A stretch of 64,000 nucleotides of DNA, taken from positions 1 through 64,000 of the forward strand of contig JAQWRT010000014.1 of assembly GCA_029243605.1 (NCBI GenBank), in the 5' to 3' direction. A program made the translations under genes and the position numbers. Source of the stretch: Myxococcota bacterium (GTDB lineage Bacteria > Myxococcota_A > UBA9160 > UBA4427). The notes beneath the pieces are model-generated. The model did no database searches and was not told the origin of the DNA. It saw only the letters and a program-made list of their open reading frames with translations. How positions within the stretch are numbered: the stretch's first letter is position 1; every line of letters starts with the position of its first letter. Positions 17,213 through 25,953 of the stretch are shown here, piece by piece.

Positions 17213-19294
17213 TTATTCGGGGCCCGGTGCGGGAAGATCGATGACCACGACGGACTCGTTGGCGTCGGTGGTGTCGGTGGTGAAAGTCCCACCCAGGGAG
17301 CGGACGATGGTCTGGGCCATGATCGCCGACAGGTTTTCATCGCCGGTGAGATCCGGGTCGGAGGCCCGCTGGTTGCGACCGCTCGCCATGGAGTAGCGGA
17401 GCAGAACGCGTACGCTGGGCTCTCCGGCCCGGCCCGCCTCGTGGTGTTTCGAGGCGATATAGATATCTCCCCGATCCTTGACCGCGGCCAAGGCGCTTTC
17501 GAGAAGCCCGGAAAAGGCATCGCGCAGGAGCATGGGGTCGCCGTAGGCGTAGGGCAGGCCGTGGTCGAGTTCTTTGAGAACGAGGAGTCGGCGGTCGCGG
17601 ATTTCGTCGCCGTGCTCGTCGATCAACTTGTCGAGGAGGTGGGCGAGGTCCACGGGGTGCGAATCGATGCTGGGCAGGTCCACGGTGTTCTGGAGGCGGG
17701 TCACCGCGGCGTCGATGCGAGCGACATCCTGGCTCACCAACTCGCGAAAATGGTCGCGAAACTCGGGGTCGTCGTACCGTTCGGGAAGGAGTTCGGCGAA
17801 GGTGCGGATCGAGACCAGCGGGTTGCGGACCGCGTGGGCCACGGCCTGGATGACCCGGCGCAGGTTCGACTCCTGGCTCTCGGTGGAAACCTCGGAGGTC
17901 CCAGGGAAAAGATTTTCGACGGTGGCGTCGGTGGCCATTTGAAGCGGGTCGAAAGGCTGTTCGGAGTCTTCCGGGCCCGGCTCCTCGGCTTCGAAGAAGG
18001 ACAGGATATCCCGGCTGATATCCGACTCGGAGGGAGAGCCCGGGGCCTGGGGCATCAGGGAATTCAACGCCTCGTCCTCTCGGCTCGGAGCCCGGTCCGC
18101 CTGGCGGGAAGGCGAGGGGCTCGCTGGGCGCAGTTCTTGGGAGGGGAACGCGCTTGTTTGGCCGGCGGTGGCGGAGTTCAGCCAGTCGGCTTGGCTTGGA
18201 AAGCACAACTGGTCGGGAAGGATCGGGTCGGCGCTGGTGAGCGCCAGGGTTCGCAGAACGGTGGATTCGAGTTCATGCAGGTTGCCGGGCCAGGGGCGCG
18301 TTTGAAGCTGGGCCACCGCGTCGGGGCTGAAACGGCGAGGGGCTTGCCCCCGGGCGGCGAGCCAGTGGGAAGCGGTGGCGGTGACGAAGGCTTCCACGGC
18401 CTGAACCCGTTCGGCGAGGGGGGGGATGCGCAGGTCGAGGACCGAGAGCGCTTCCTCGAGTCGTGAATCGAGCCCGGGCTCAAGGTCGAGTTCGCTCACG
18501 TCGCCCGCACCGGCCACCCAGTGGACCGGCCCGGCGGCGAGCCGGCCGGGAGGCGCATCGAACTCCAACCAGTCGAGCAGTTGGTGTTGGACGGTAGTGG
18601 GGAGGCGGTCGACGTCCTCGAGCCAGATCGTCGAGGGTCGTCCCGGGAGGACTTGCCCGCTGGCTTCGATGCGCGCGACCAAGGCGTCCACCGAGACCAC
18701 GTCCCGGCAAGCGACGCGCAGGAAGGCTCCGGCTTCGCGTCCGCCAAAGGTGTGGATATAGCGGGCGACGAGTCCGCGTCCGCTTCCCACCCGGCCTCGA
18801 ATCAAGATGGGTACCGATCCCAGGTGGGGGTCCAGCGCCCGCATCCACTGATGAGAGGGTAGGTCGGCGAACCAACGGCCGAAGCGCTCTCGGAGCAGGG
18901 CGCGGCTTCGGCGCGCCGAGAGCGGCGCGTTGGCTTGATGCCTGAGGCCATCGCGGATGAGTCGGCGCAAGTCGAGTGCGGAAGCCGGGTAGCTCAGGTG
19001 ATGGGCTTCGAGGGTGTCGAAGAGTTGCCGGGCTGGCTCCCCCTGGCCGGGAGGCGCCAGGATGATCCATCCCGCATTCGGAAAGATCTCCGCGTGTCGA
19101 TGGGCGAATTCGAGTTCTTGCTCGAAGTCTCCGCTCAGGCCGAGTACGATTCCGTCGGGGTCTGCGGCTCCCGAGAGCCGGGGATCCAGGGGACCGGCCA
19201 CGACGGCACCCTCTCCGGCCGCCACGAGGCCGGCCAGTGCGTTACGGTGGTGGGGGTCTCTGTGGATGATCCAGATCGTCGGCATCATTCTCAT
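17213..19294 (-). CDS. Hybrid protein: degenerate NtrC-like AAA+ domain fused to degenerate histidine kinase
   Basis: 693 residues with an uncommon layout. Residues 1-120 look like a receiver without the acidic pocket. Residues 130-350 follow the sigma-54 AAA+ pattern: a Walker A-like GRVGSGRG (Lys replaced by R173), IWLEDVDRL in place of LFLDEIGEL, no GAFTGA loop, and WPGNLHELESTVLR. After a 120-residue Ser/Pro/Glu-rich linker a kinase part begins with VAHAVRNPLVSIRTFAELL (H487). The ATPase region has DPMLLRDAFSGLLESALAAV, where the usual N-box asparagine is E599, no clear DxG box, and NLSAIMAQTIVRSLGGTF in place of GLGL. Gene order suggests it controls the regulator downstream. Whether it binds ATP or autophosphorylates is doubtful. 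Confidence 0.8.
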   Translation of the reverse strand: MRMMPTIWIIHRDPHHRNALAGLVAAGEGAVVAGPLDPRLSGAADPDGIVLGLSGDFEQELEFAHRHAEIFPNAGWIILAPPGQGEPARQLFDTLEAHHLSYPASALDLRRLIRDGLRHQANAPLSARRSRALLRERFGRWFADLPSHQWMRALDPHLGSVPILIRGRVGSGRGLVARYIHTFGGREAGAFLRVACRDVVSVDALVARIEASGQVLPGRPSTIWLEDVDRLPTTVQHQLLDWLEFDAPPGRLAAGPVHWVAGAGDVSELDLEPGLDSRLEEALSVLDLRIPPLAERVQAVEAFVTATASHWLAARGQAPRRFSPDAVAQLQTRPWPGNLHELESTVLRTLALTSADPILPDQLCFPSQADWLNSATAGQTSAFPSQELRPASPSPSRQADRAPSREDEALNSLMPQAPGSPSESDISRDILSFFEAEEPGPEDSEQPFDPLQMATDATVENLFPGTSEVSTESQESNLRRVIQAVAHAVRNPLVSIRTFAELLPERYDDPEFRDHFRELVSQDVARIDAAVTRLQNTVDLPSIDSHPVDLAHLLDKLIDEHGDEIRDRRLLVLKELDHGLPYAYGDPMLLRDAFSGLLESALAAVKDRGDIYIASKHHEAGRAGEPSVRVLLRYSMASGRNQRASDPDLTGDENLSAIMAQTIVRSLGGTFTTDTTDANESVVVIDLPAPGPE

Positions 19295-19556
19295 TCGGTG
19301 GCCGCTTCAGCGGCGCCAGGGCGGTTCGGGGCGAGAGTTCGGGGCGAGAGTCCAGGGCGGGAGCCCGGGGGGTTATGCGCAAGCCCCATGCCAAGCCCTC
19401 CCCCCCCGCAAGATTCCTCCTAAGGGTGGATGAAGGGTACGTAAAGTATTGTCTTTTTTGACGAAATTGAACAGTCCAAAATGTCTCGACGACGCTTTTC
19501 CAAGCGGGGCTCGGGCCCGGATAGCGCGCCGGTTCGACAAATACGGAAAAAATTTG
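19295..19556. promoter_or_regulatory. Divergent intergenic region
   Basis: It separates the minus-strand sensor gene from the plus-strand secreted-protein gene. A locally A/T-rich stretch near 19435-19485 has promoter-like elements in both directions, for example TTGACG on the plus strand, and TTCAAT, 17 bases, TACTTT on the minus strand. None is a strong match. The plus-strand frame is open back to a TTG at 19449. Confidence 0.3.
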
Positions 19557-20294
19557 CCCTCGCTCCGGGGGAGTTCCGCCGAGCGCCGTACCGCACCGCG
19601 CCTGGGGCCCCGAGACGCTTTTCGGCTCGGCCTCTCGGCCCTGCTCCTGGCGTGCGCCCTGGCTGCGGGTGTCGCCTTCGCCGATGCCGAGAAGTCGAAG
19701 GCAACCGAGCCCTTTGCCTACTCGGGGGACTGGTACGTTTTGATTCACTACCGCGAATCGGGGCTCGACGCCCCGGTGGCGACCCAGTGGGATGACCAGA
19801 TCTGGCGCTTTTCCCGGGTTGGTGATCGGCTGCGCTGGACCATTTTCCCCGACCCTGAATTTCGGGATTCCACCGGCCGGGAGGAGCGCGCGCCCGGCGG
19901 AGAATGGGCGCGGAGTTCTGGTGCCTGGCGGCCGAGCGCCGCCCAAACCGCCGAGATCGAGAAGGGACTCGCCTGGAGCGACCGGGACGAGTGGGTCAAG
20001 CGTCTGGTCCCCTCCCGGGAAGGCGGCTGGACCTCCGCTTCGCGAAGGCCCTCGGCGTCGGTTTCCCAGTTGGCGTATCACGAACTTTGGCGGATCGAGG
20101 AAAATGACCAAGGCCCCACCTTCAGCCGTGTAGCCGCGCTGGGTTCGGGCCGAGCGAAGACCCTCGAGGCCGGTACCCGATTCATCGCCCGAGGGGTTGC
20201 GCCCGGGGGAGAGAAAATCTCGGGGGAATACCTTCGTGAGGGAGAGCGCGAGGGTGTCTTCGAGATGCTTCGGATGTCGGGGCCGGGCCGATGA
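19557..20294 (+). CDS. Secreted protein of unknown function
   Basis: With the TTG at 19557 the product has 245 residues: a basic n-region, the hydrophobic LGLSALLLACALAAGVAFA and a likely signal peptidase I site before DAEKS. A TTG at 19449 would add 36 residues and make the n-region improbably long. The mature part contains YSGDWYVLIHYRESG, WDDQIWRFSRVGDRLRWTIFPDPEF and YHELWRIEEN, a Trp/Tyr-rich beta-strand pattern that looks like an extracytoplasmic beta-sandwich. I do not recognise the family. The stop overlaps the GNAT gene start (ATGA), tying the two together. Confidence 0.7.
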   Translation, partial: PSLRGSSAERRTAPRLGPRDAFRLGLSALLLACALAAGVAFADAEKSKATEPFAYSGDWYVLIHYRESGLDAPVATQWDDQIWRFSRVGDRLRWTIFPDPEFRDSTGREERAPGGEWARSSGAWRPSAAQTAEIEKGLAWSDRDEWVKRLVPSREGGWTSASRRPSASVSQLAYHELWRIEENDQGPTFSRVAALGSGRAKTLEAGTRFIARGVAPGGEKISGEYLREGEREGVFEMLRMSGPGR

Positions 20295-20761
20295 CGGGTA
20301 GGGTACGTCGGGCCGAGCGCCGAGATCTCGATCGCGTGGCCGCGCTTTGGACGGCGATTACGATTTTCCACGAACCCCTGGATCCGATTTTCCGGATGCG
20401 CCGGGACGTCGGGGGTGAACTCGCCGACCTGCTGCGTGGGATTGGGCGGGATGCCGACGCCCAGATTCTCGTCTACGAGGAGGGGAGCCGCATCGAGGGC
20501 TTGTGCATCGTGCGGATCGACCGATCGCCACCGATCATGGAGGAGAGCGAGCGGGGGGAGATCACCGATTTGGGGGTCCGTGAGGAGGCGCGACGCCGGG
20601 GCATTGGGGCCCGGCTGGTCGCCGAGGCCCTGGCCTGGATCCGCGCTTCTGGGGTCAAGCGGGTGGAGGTTCAGGTGGCTACTGCCAACCCCACGGCCCA
20701 GGCGTTCTGGCGCTCCCAGGGATTTGGTGACTTCATGGACGTGCTCGACAAACGCCTGTAG
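20291..20761 (+). CDS. GNAT-family N-acetyltransferase
   Basis: 156 residues with the GNAT fold: N-terminal VRRAERRDLDRVAALW, then strand 4 ITDLGVREEARRRGIGARLVAEAL, whose RRRGIG is the acetyl-CoA pyrophosphate loop, and the C-terminal VEVQVATANPTAQAFWRSQGF with the conserved asparagine and GF. It transfers an acetyl group to an amine; the acceptor is unknown. It is translationally coupled to the secreted-protein gene and followed after 39 bases by an aminotransferase. It resembles RimI-type single-domain enzymes but is not clearly RimI. Confidence 0.9.
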   Translation: MTGRVRRAERRDLDRVAALWTAITIFHEPLDPIFRMRRDVGGELADLLRGIGRDADAQILVYEEGSRIEGLCIVRIDRSPPIMEESERGEITDLGVREEARRRGIGARLVAEALAWIRASGVKRVEVQVATANPTAQAFWRSQGFGDFMDVLDKRL

Positions 20762-20800
20762 GGTCCGCGGTTGGCCGCCTGATGTGGCGAGGATGAAATC

Positions 20801-22135
20801 ATGTCTCGATCTGCTCCCAAAGCTCTGAATCCGCTTGCCCTCGCGCTCAACGGGCAGCTGGAAGAGACGGCTCCCGAGGTGCTGGCGATGCTCTCGGACT
20901 ACGGGCGCCGTCTGTATTTTCCGAAGGGGATCCTCTCGCAATCCGCCGAGGCCAAGGAGAAGGCCCACCGCTTCAATGCCACCATCGGCATCGCGACCCA
21001 AGATGGGGGGCCCATGTATCTGCCCTCGGTCCATCGCCAACTCGTCGATGTGGAGATCGCCGACGCCTACCCCTACGCCCCAGCGCCCGGACGCCCGGGC
21101 CTGCGGGGGCATTGGCGGGATAAGATCGCGAGGGAGAACCCGGATCTGGCCGGGAAGAGTTTCGGTCTTCCGGTGGTCACCGCAGCGATCACCCACGGGT
21201 TGGCCCTGGCCAGCGAACTCTTTGTCGACGAAGGCGACTTCGTACTCCTCCCGGACAAGTTGTGGGGCAACTATCGCCTCAACTTCGAAGTTCATGCCGG
21301 CGCCGAGATCGGAACCTTCCCCTTCTATTCCCAGGGCGCTTTCAACTGCGAAGGTTTTGATCGTGCGCTCGCCGAAGCGAGCGAGGGGCGCGACAAGGTC
21401 ATCGTGCTCTTGAATTTCCCGAATAACCCCACCGGCTATATGCCCACCGAGCTCGAGGCGGAATCCATCGTGGCCTCGCTCCTTGCCCGGGCCAAGGCGG
21501 GGACCCGGCTCGTCGTGATCGCCGACGACGCCTATTTCGGGCTCTTCTACCATATTGGTGGCCCCTCCTCGACCCAGTCGCTCTTCGCTCGGGTGACGGG
21601 TCTGCACCCGAACCTTCTCGCGGTCAAGCTCGATGGAGCCACCAAGGAGCTCTTCGTCTGGGGCCTGCGGTGTGGCTTCATCACCTTCGGTCCCGGCCGG
21701 CCCGAGACCGCCGAGGCGGTTTGCGCGGCGTTGGAGGCGAAAACCAAGGGAGCCATTCGAGGCGGCGTCTCCAATGTGGGGCAGCTTTCCCAGAGCCTGG
21801 TCGAACACGCCCTGGCCTCGTCGAGCATCGAAGCCGAGCGGGCGGAGAAGAACGCCGAATTGCGCACTCGGGCCGAGCGCGTGGCGGAGGTGGCGAGCCG
21901 GCCGGCCTACGCCGAGAGTTGGGATGTCTATCCCTTCAATAGCGGCTATTTCATGTGCGTCGCGGTGAAGGGGGTCGATGCCGAGAAGCTCAGGCTGTAC
22001 CTCCTCGAGGAATACGGCGTGGGGCTGATCTCGACGAGTCCCACGGATATCCGGGTGGCATTCTCGTGCCTCGAGGTCGATGAAATCGAGCCGCTCTTCG
22101 AGTGCTTGCACCGGGCCATCCAGGAACTCGTCTAG
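20801..22135 (+). CDS. PLP-dependent aminotransferase, class I/II
   Basis: 444-residue fold-type I enzyme. The cofactor residues are visible: LNFPNNPTGY (N209), VIADDAYFGLFY (D243, Y245), and DGATKELFVWGLRCGF with the Schiff-base lysine K282 and R290. The C-terminal DIRVAFSCLEVDEIEPLF supplies the carboxylate-binding arginine. It lies among the aspartate/aromatic aminotransferases and is closest in pattern to uncharacterised proteins with a long N-terminal segment. The amino donor cannot be named. The location after a GNAT enzyme may mean a shared amine-modifying pathway, which is inference. Confidence 0.9.
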   Translation: MSRSAPKALNPLALALNGQLEETAPEVLAMLSDYGRRLYFPKGILSQSAEAKEKAHRFNATIGIATQDGGPMYLPSVHRQLVDVEIADAYPYAPAPGRPGLRGHWRDKIARENPDLAGKSFGLPVVTAAITHGLALASELFVDEGDFVLLPDKLWGNYRLNFEVHAGAEIGTFPFYSQGAFNCEGFDRALAEASEGRDKVIVLLNFPNNPTGYMPTELEAESIVASLLARAKAGTRLVVIADDAYFGLFYHIGGPSSTQSLFARVTGLHPNLLAVKLDGATKELFVWGLRCGFITFGPGRPETAEAVCAALEAKTKGAIRGGVSNVGQLSQSLVEHALASSSIEAERAEKNAELRTRAERVAEVASRPAYAESWDVYPFNSGYFMCVAVKGVDAEKLRLYLLEEYGVGLISTSPTDIRVAFSCLEVDEIEPLFECLHRAIQELV

Positions 22136-22162
22136 GACCCCGAGCGCCCGGCTCCTCGTCGT

Positions 22163-23764
22163 TCAGGGCGCCGGTGCCTCGTTGGCCGGAGGTGGCCCGA
22201 CCTGGGGTGCGTCCAACTCGCGTATGATCGCGACGAGGGTGTCCACCCCGGCGACAAGGTTCTCGACGGAGACCTTTTCATCGATTCCGTGGATGCCGCC
22301 GGTGTCGGCTCTCCCCAGCCAGCGCGGCACGAAGCCGTACGCGACGATCTGCCGCTCCCGAAACCAATGGGCGTCGGTGAAGCCGCCGATCATGCGAGGG
22401 ACCACGATGGCCTCGGGGTCCAGGCGATCGGCGACGCGCTGGATCGCTTCGAAGAGCGGGGTATCGGCGGGTGAACTGCGGGAGGGGAACGAGAGCAGGG
22501 TCTCGACCTCCACGGCGGGGTCGGCGATGACGTCCCTCACCGCGCCGGCGAAATCCTCACAGCTTTCACCCGGGAGCAGGCGCGCATCGAGGCGTGCCCG
22601 GGCCTCGCCGGGGACGACGTTCGTGCTCGAGCCCGCGGCGAGGACCGTGATGGAGATGGTGTTCCTGACCAGGGCGTTGTAGCCCGGATTGAGCAGGAAG
22701 CGCCGGCGAAAGGCGGGGTCTTTCTCGAGGCTGCTCGCCAGGGAGGCAAAGCCCACGCGATCTTCCCGGGGAGCGTCCGGGGCGAGTACCCGGAACATGT
22801 CCGCGACCTCGTCGAGGACTCGGATCGGCGACTCGATTCGACGGACCCGATCGAGGGCGGCGATCAGGCGCGGAATCGCCGCGTCGGGTCGCGGCGCCGA
22901 GCCGTGTCCCGCTTTGCCCCGAGTGGTGAGCTCGAGCCAACAGGGACCTTTCTCGGTGATGGTAATTCCCCAGAGCGAGGGCACGGGAGGGCCGCCTCCG
23001 AGGCTCGCTCGCGCGGGTCGAATACTGCCGCCCTCGGTCAGGAGGAATTCGGCGTTGCCCAGCAGTTCGGGATATTCCTCGACGACGTAGCGGGCGCCAA
23101 GCAACCCGCCGGTCTCCTCGTCGGGGGTGGCGAGGAAGAGGATGTCTCGCTCCAGGGGCGTTCCCTCCTGGGCCAGGCGGAGCAGGGCGGCGAGGTGCAC
23201 CGCGGTGACTCCCTTGGCATCGAGGGCACCGCGGCCGTAGACGAAGCCGTCTTCGATGACGCCGGCGAAGGGCGGGGTTTGCCAGGCTTCGGGGTCGGCG
23301 GGGACGACATCGAGATGCGAAAGCAGGATCAGGGGCCGGCCGTCTCCGGTGCCGGGCAAGCGGGCCCAGGCTGCAGCCCGGGGCGGGTCGTTGGGGTCGA
23401 GCCGTGGGGTCGCGATCAGCCGAGTCTCGAGGCCGGCGGCGTCGAGCTCGGCGACGATGCGCGCGGCCAGCGCGCCCTCGCCTCCGGGCGGGTTGACCGA
23501 GGGAAAGCGAATGAGTTCGGCGAGCAGGCGCGCCGGGTAGGCCGCCTGGGCCGGCGGTTCCTCGCCTCGGGCCCCGGGCACGCCGGTCAGTAGGGTCCAT
23601 CCCATGGCGATGGCGGCCAGCCGGGCGAGGCTTCGGCGTGCTGATTTCCCGGCGGGGGACCCCCGTCGAGGCGCTGGGGAAACCCCCTCGCCCCGGTCCT
23701 GTCGAGGCTCCCCAGGCCCGCCCGGGGATTTTTTTCGATGAATTCCTTCAGAGGTTGGGAACAT
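22163..23764 (-). CDS. M20-family metallopeptidase, exported
   Basis: 533 residues. A basic, disordered N-terminus of about 45 residues precedes a hydrophobic signal ending near GVPGARG, so the enzyme is probably periplasmic. The di-zinc M20 motifs are complete: LLSHLDVVPAD (H149, D151), YGRGALDAKG (D181), ATPDEETGG (E215, E216) and a late histidine. The dimerisation domain follows KAGHGSAPRPDAAIPRLI. Relatives include carboxypeptidase S and N-acyl amino acid hydrolases; specificity is not predictable. The stop lies 27 bases from the convergent aminotransferase stop. Confidence 0.9.
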   Translation of the reverse strand: MFPTSEGIHRKKSPGGPGEPRQDRGEGVSPAPRRGSPAGKSARRSLARLAAIAMGWTLLTGVPGARGEEPPAQAAYPARLLAELIRFPSVNPPGGEGALAARIVAELDAAGLETRLIATPRLDPNDPPRAAAWARLPGTGDGRPLILLSHLDVVPADPEAWQTPPFAGVIEDGFVYGRGALDAKGVTAVHLAALLRLAQEGTPLERDILFLATPDEETGGLLGARYVVEEYPELLGNAEFLLTEGGSIRPARASLGGGPPVPSLWGITITEKGPCWLELTTRGKAGHGSAPRPDAAIPRLIAALDRVRRIESPIRVLDEVADMFRVLAPDAPREDRVGFASLASSLEKDPAFRRRFLLNPGYNALVRNTISITVLAAGSSTNVVPGEARARLDARLLPGESCEDFAGAVRDVIADPAVEVETLLSFPSRSSPADTPLFEAIQRVADRLDPEAIVVPRMIGGFTDAHWFRERQIVAYGFVPRWLGRADTGGIHGIDEKVSVENLVAGVDTLVAIIRELDAPQVGPPPANEAPAP

Positions 23765-23955
23765 CAGCCGATTCCATGCTTCATGAAAGAAGGGCAGGCC
23801 CCTCGGTAAGTATCTGAAAAGTCGCGGGATTTGGAGAGAACGAAAAGGAGTCGGTCAGCGTGGACGATCGAACCATTTTCTCTTGCGTCGCATCGGTGTC
23901 GTTCCCCGACCGACGCGCTAATTATAGGCCGCCTTATCACTCGCAGGAGTTCGAG

Positions 23956-25413
23956 TTGGCTTACCCCTCCCCCCAAAATTTGATCGTCAGGCCGTTCCTG
24001 ATCGCGATCCCCCTTCTCCTTCTCGCCCTGGCTCTTGTGTCGGGCGCCCAGGCCTTGGACTCGACGCCCGGCGATCCGGCACCCCCCGGCGCTTGGCGAG
24101 GCGATTCCGCCGTGTCCTTCGAACGGGGCCCCCTGAGTGCCGAGCCCATGGGCCCGAGCCTACTCGAGTTGTTGGCGGGGGATCGTCGTGGGCGTCGCGC
24201 CCAGCGGGTTTCCAACCCCGAGCGGATTTCCATCGAACGCTTTTTCTTGCGCCCGGCGCTTTCTCCGAATGACTCCGGCGGTTCCGAGCACGTCCTTACC
24301 GTGGTCACTCGGGGCACCCTGCGCCCGGGGGAATCGCTGTCCGCGTCGCTGCGGGCTCAGGGAATCGCGACCCGAACGATCTACGAGATCGCCGAAGTTT
24401 TTGCCGGGGTCTTTGATTTTCGCCGGGCGCGTCCCGGTCACGGCTATCGCCTCGCCCAGGAAGCGGGGGGCGGGCTCGTGGACTTCCGCTATTTCCTCGA
24501 TGACGAGCGGAGCTTGTACCTCCATCGGACGGAGACGGGTTACGCGGTCCGGGAGGAGGAGGCGGCGCTCCGCCCCGAAGTGGTTCGGGTTTCGGGTCAG
24601 ATCGACAGCTCGCTCTACGGCGCCATCAAGGAACTCGGCGAGCGCTCCCAATTGGCGAATGATTTCGCGGACATCTTTGCCTGGGACATCGACTTCAGCC
24701 GCAGCGTACAGCCCGGCGATGATTTTCAGATTCTCTTCGAGCGACTCTACCGGACGAATGCCGAGGGCGAGGAGATCTACGCGAGACCCGGCCGAATCCT
24801 GGCCGCTCGCTACCGGGGCCGCAGCGCAGAGCATTCGGCGATCTACTTTCAGGACGGGAATGGGCAGGGAAGCTATTACCGAGCCGATGGCAGTTCGGTG
24901 GAGCGCGCTTTCCTGGTGGCCCCGCTCAAATTCAGCCGGATCAGCTCGTCGTTCAGCAAGGCCCGCCGTCACCCGATCCTCAATATCGTTCGCCCTCACC
25001 GGGGAATCGACTACGCGGCCAGTCACGGAACGCCCCTCTGGTCCGTGGGCGCCGGCACCGTGATCTTTCGGGGATGGGCAGGCGGGTCGGGCAATCTCGT
25101 CAAGATCAAGCATCGCAACGGGTACGTTTCGTACTACGCGCACCTCGCCGGCTTCGAGCCGGGCCTCAAGGTGGGCAGCCAGGTGGAACAGAAACAGGTC
25201 ATTGGCTACGTGGGGGATACGGGGCTGGCCACCGGCCCGCACGTTTGCTTCCGGGTGCAAAAGGACGGGCGCTACGTGAACCCCATGGAGATCTCGTCTC
25301 CGGCGGGTGAGCCCGTCACCCCTGAGAACCGCAACCGCTTCGAGTCGGTTCGTGATCTGCTCTTCGCCGATATGGGTACGGGCATGCAGATGGCCCTGGA
25401 CGAGGCTCTCTGA
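23956..25413 (+). CDS. M23-family peptidoglycan endopeptidase, HxC variant
   Basis: The TTG at 23956 with AGGAG at 23945-23949 gives 485 residues beginning with a basic patch and a strong membrane/signal segment (IAIPLLLLALALVSGAQA). An OapA/LysM-like middle domain (LRPGESLSASLRAQGI) precedes the C-terminal LytM domain, with HRGIDYAA (H348, D352), SYYAHL and GPHVCFRV. In most M23 enzymes the last motif is HxH; here the second position is Cys431, which can still ligate zinc. It probably cleaves peptide cross-links in the periplasm. It is transcribed divergently from the M20 peptidase gene. Confidence 0.9.
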   Translation: MAYPSPQNLIVRPFLIAIPLLLLALALVSGAQALDSTPGDPAPPGAWRGDSAVSFERGPLSAEPMGPSLLELLAGDRRGRRAQRVSNPERISIERFFLRPALSPNDSGGSEHVLTVVTRGTLRPGESLSASLRAQGIATRTIYEIAEVFAGVFDFRRARPGHGYRLAQEAGGGLVDFRYFLDDERSLYLHRTETGYAVREEEAALRPEVVRVSGQIDSSLYGAIKELGERSQLANDFADIFAWDIDFSRSVQPGDDFQILFERLYRTNAEGEEIYARPGRILAARYRGRSAEHSAIYFQDGNGQGSYYRADGSSVERAFLVAPLKFSRISSSFSKARRHPILNIVRPHRGIDYAASHGTPLWSVGAGTVIFRGWAGGSGNLVKIKHRNGYVSYYAHLAGFEPGLKVGSQVEQKQVIGYVGDTGLATGPHVCFRVQKDGRYVNPMEISSPAGEPVTPENRNRFESVRDLLFADMGTGMQMALDEAL

Positions 25414-25491
25414 TCCATCGGCTGGGTGCGTCCCCGGCCCCGGACTTCCCGTATCGTTCCGGCGCCCTACCGGCGCTAAGCTGGCTCCGGC

Positions 25492-25953
25492 GTGAGCACT
25501 GGCGCTCGCGCCTCGGCTTCTAGGGGACACGCTTTGAAATTGGATGACCGGCTGGCCGAATTGGGCCGACTCTACGCCGGGCGGGAAGCCGCCGAGGCGG
25601 AGGCCCTCGCCCGAGCCTGGGAATGCGCCCACGATTTCCACGGCAGGGTCGCTCGGGCCCTGGAGAGTTTTCATCGCGCGGCGGGAGAAGACGTCCCTCA
25701 GCTCCAGATCACCCAAAGCGCGCCCCGAGCGGATGACAAACATCTTCACTCGGTTCAGTTCGATATCGCTCGGGGGCGTAGCCGGGCCATCGTCACCGTG
25801 AAGAGCCGGGGCGACGTGACCCTGGTGGGTCCCTTTCACGCGGGCAAGACCGAGGGCCCTTGCCGCACATTCCCCGTCGGGGCCGCCGAACCTCTGGACC
25901 AGGCCCTGGTCGAATTTCTCGAGAAATTTCTCGAAGAAGCCTTTCGCTCGTGA
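25492..25953 (+). CDS. Conserved-looking hypothetical protein
   Basis: 153 residues with a GTG start and no signal or membrane segment. The N-terminal 70 residues are helical (LDDRLAELGRLYAGREAAEAEALARAWECAHDFHGRV). The rest alternates strands (HSVQFDIARGRSRAIVTVKSRGDVTLVGPFH) and ends in a helix (LDQALVEFLEKFLEEAF). I recognise no family. The GTGA overlap with the DUF84 NTPase gene indicates co-translation. High third-position GC supports real coding. Confidence 0.7.
   Translation: MSTGARASASRGHALKLDDRLAELGRLYAGREAAEAEALARAWECAHDFHGRVARALESFHRAAGEDVPQLQITQSAPRADDKHLHSVQFDIARGRSRAIVTVKSRGDVTLVGPFHAGKTEGPCRTFPVGAAEPLDQALVEFLEKFLEEAFRS

Noticed and set aside
20078..22111. 677-codon open frame on the minus strand
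   Set aside because: It lies opposite the GNAT and aminotransferase genes, both with clear motifs; the antisense product resembles nothing.
24160..25839. 559-codon open frame on the minus strand
   Set aside because: Antisense to the M23 peptidase gene and its neighbour, with no family motif.
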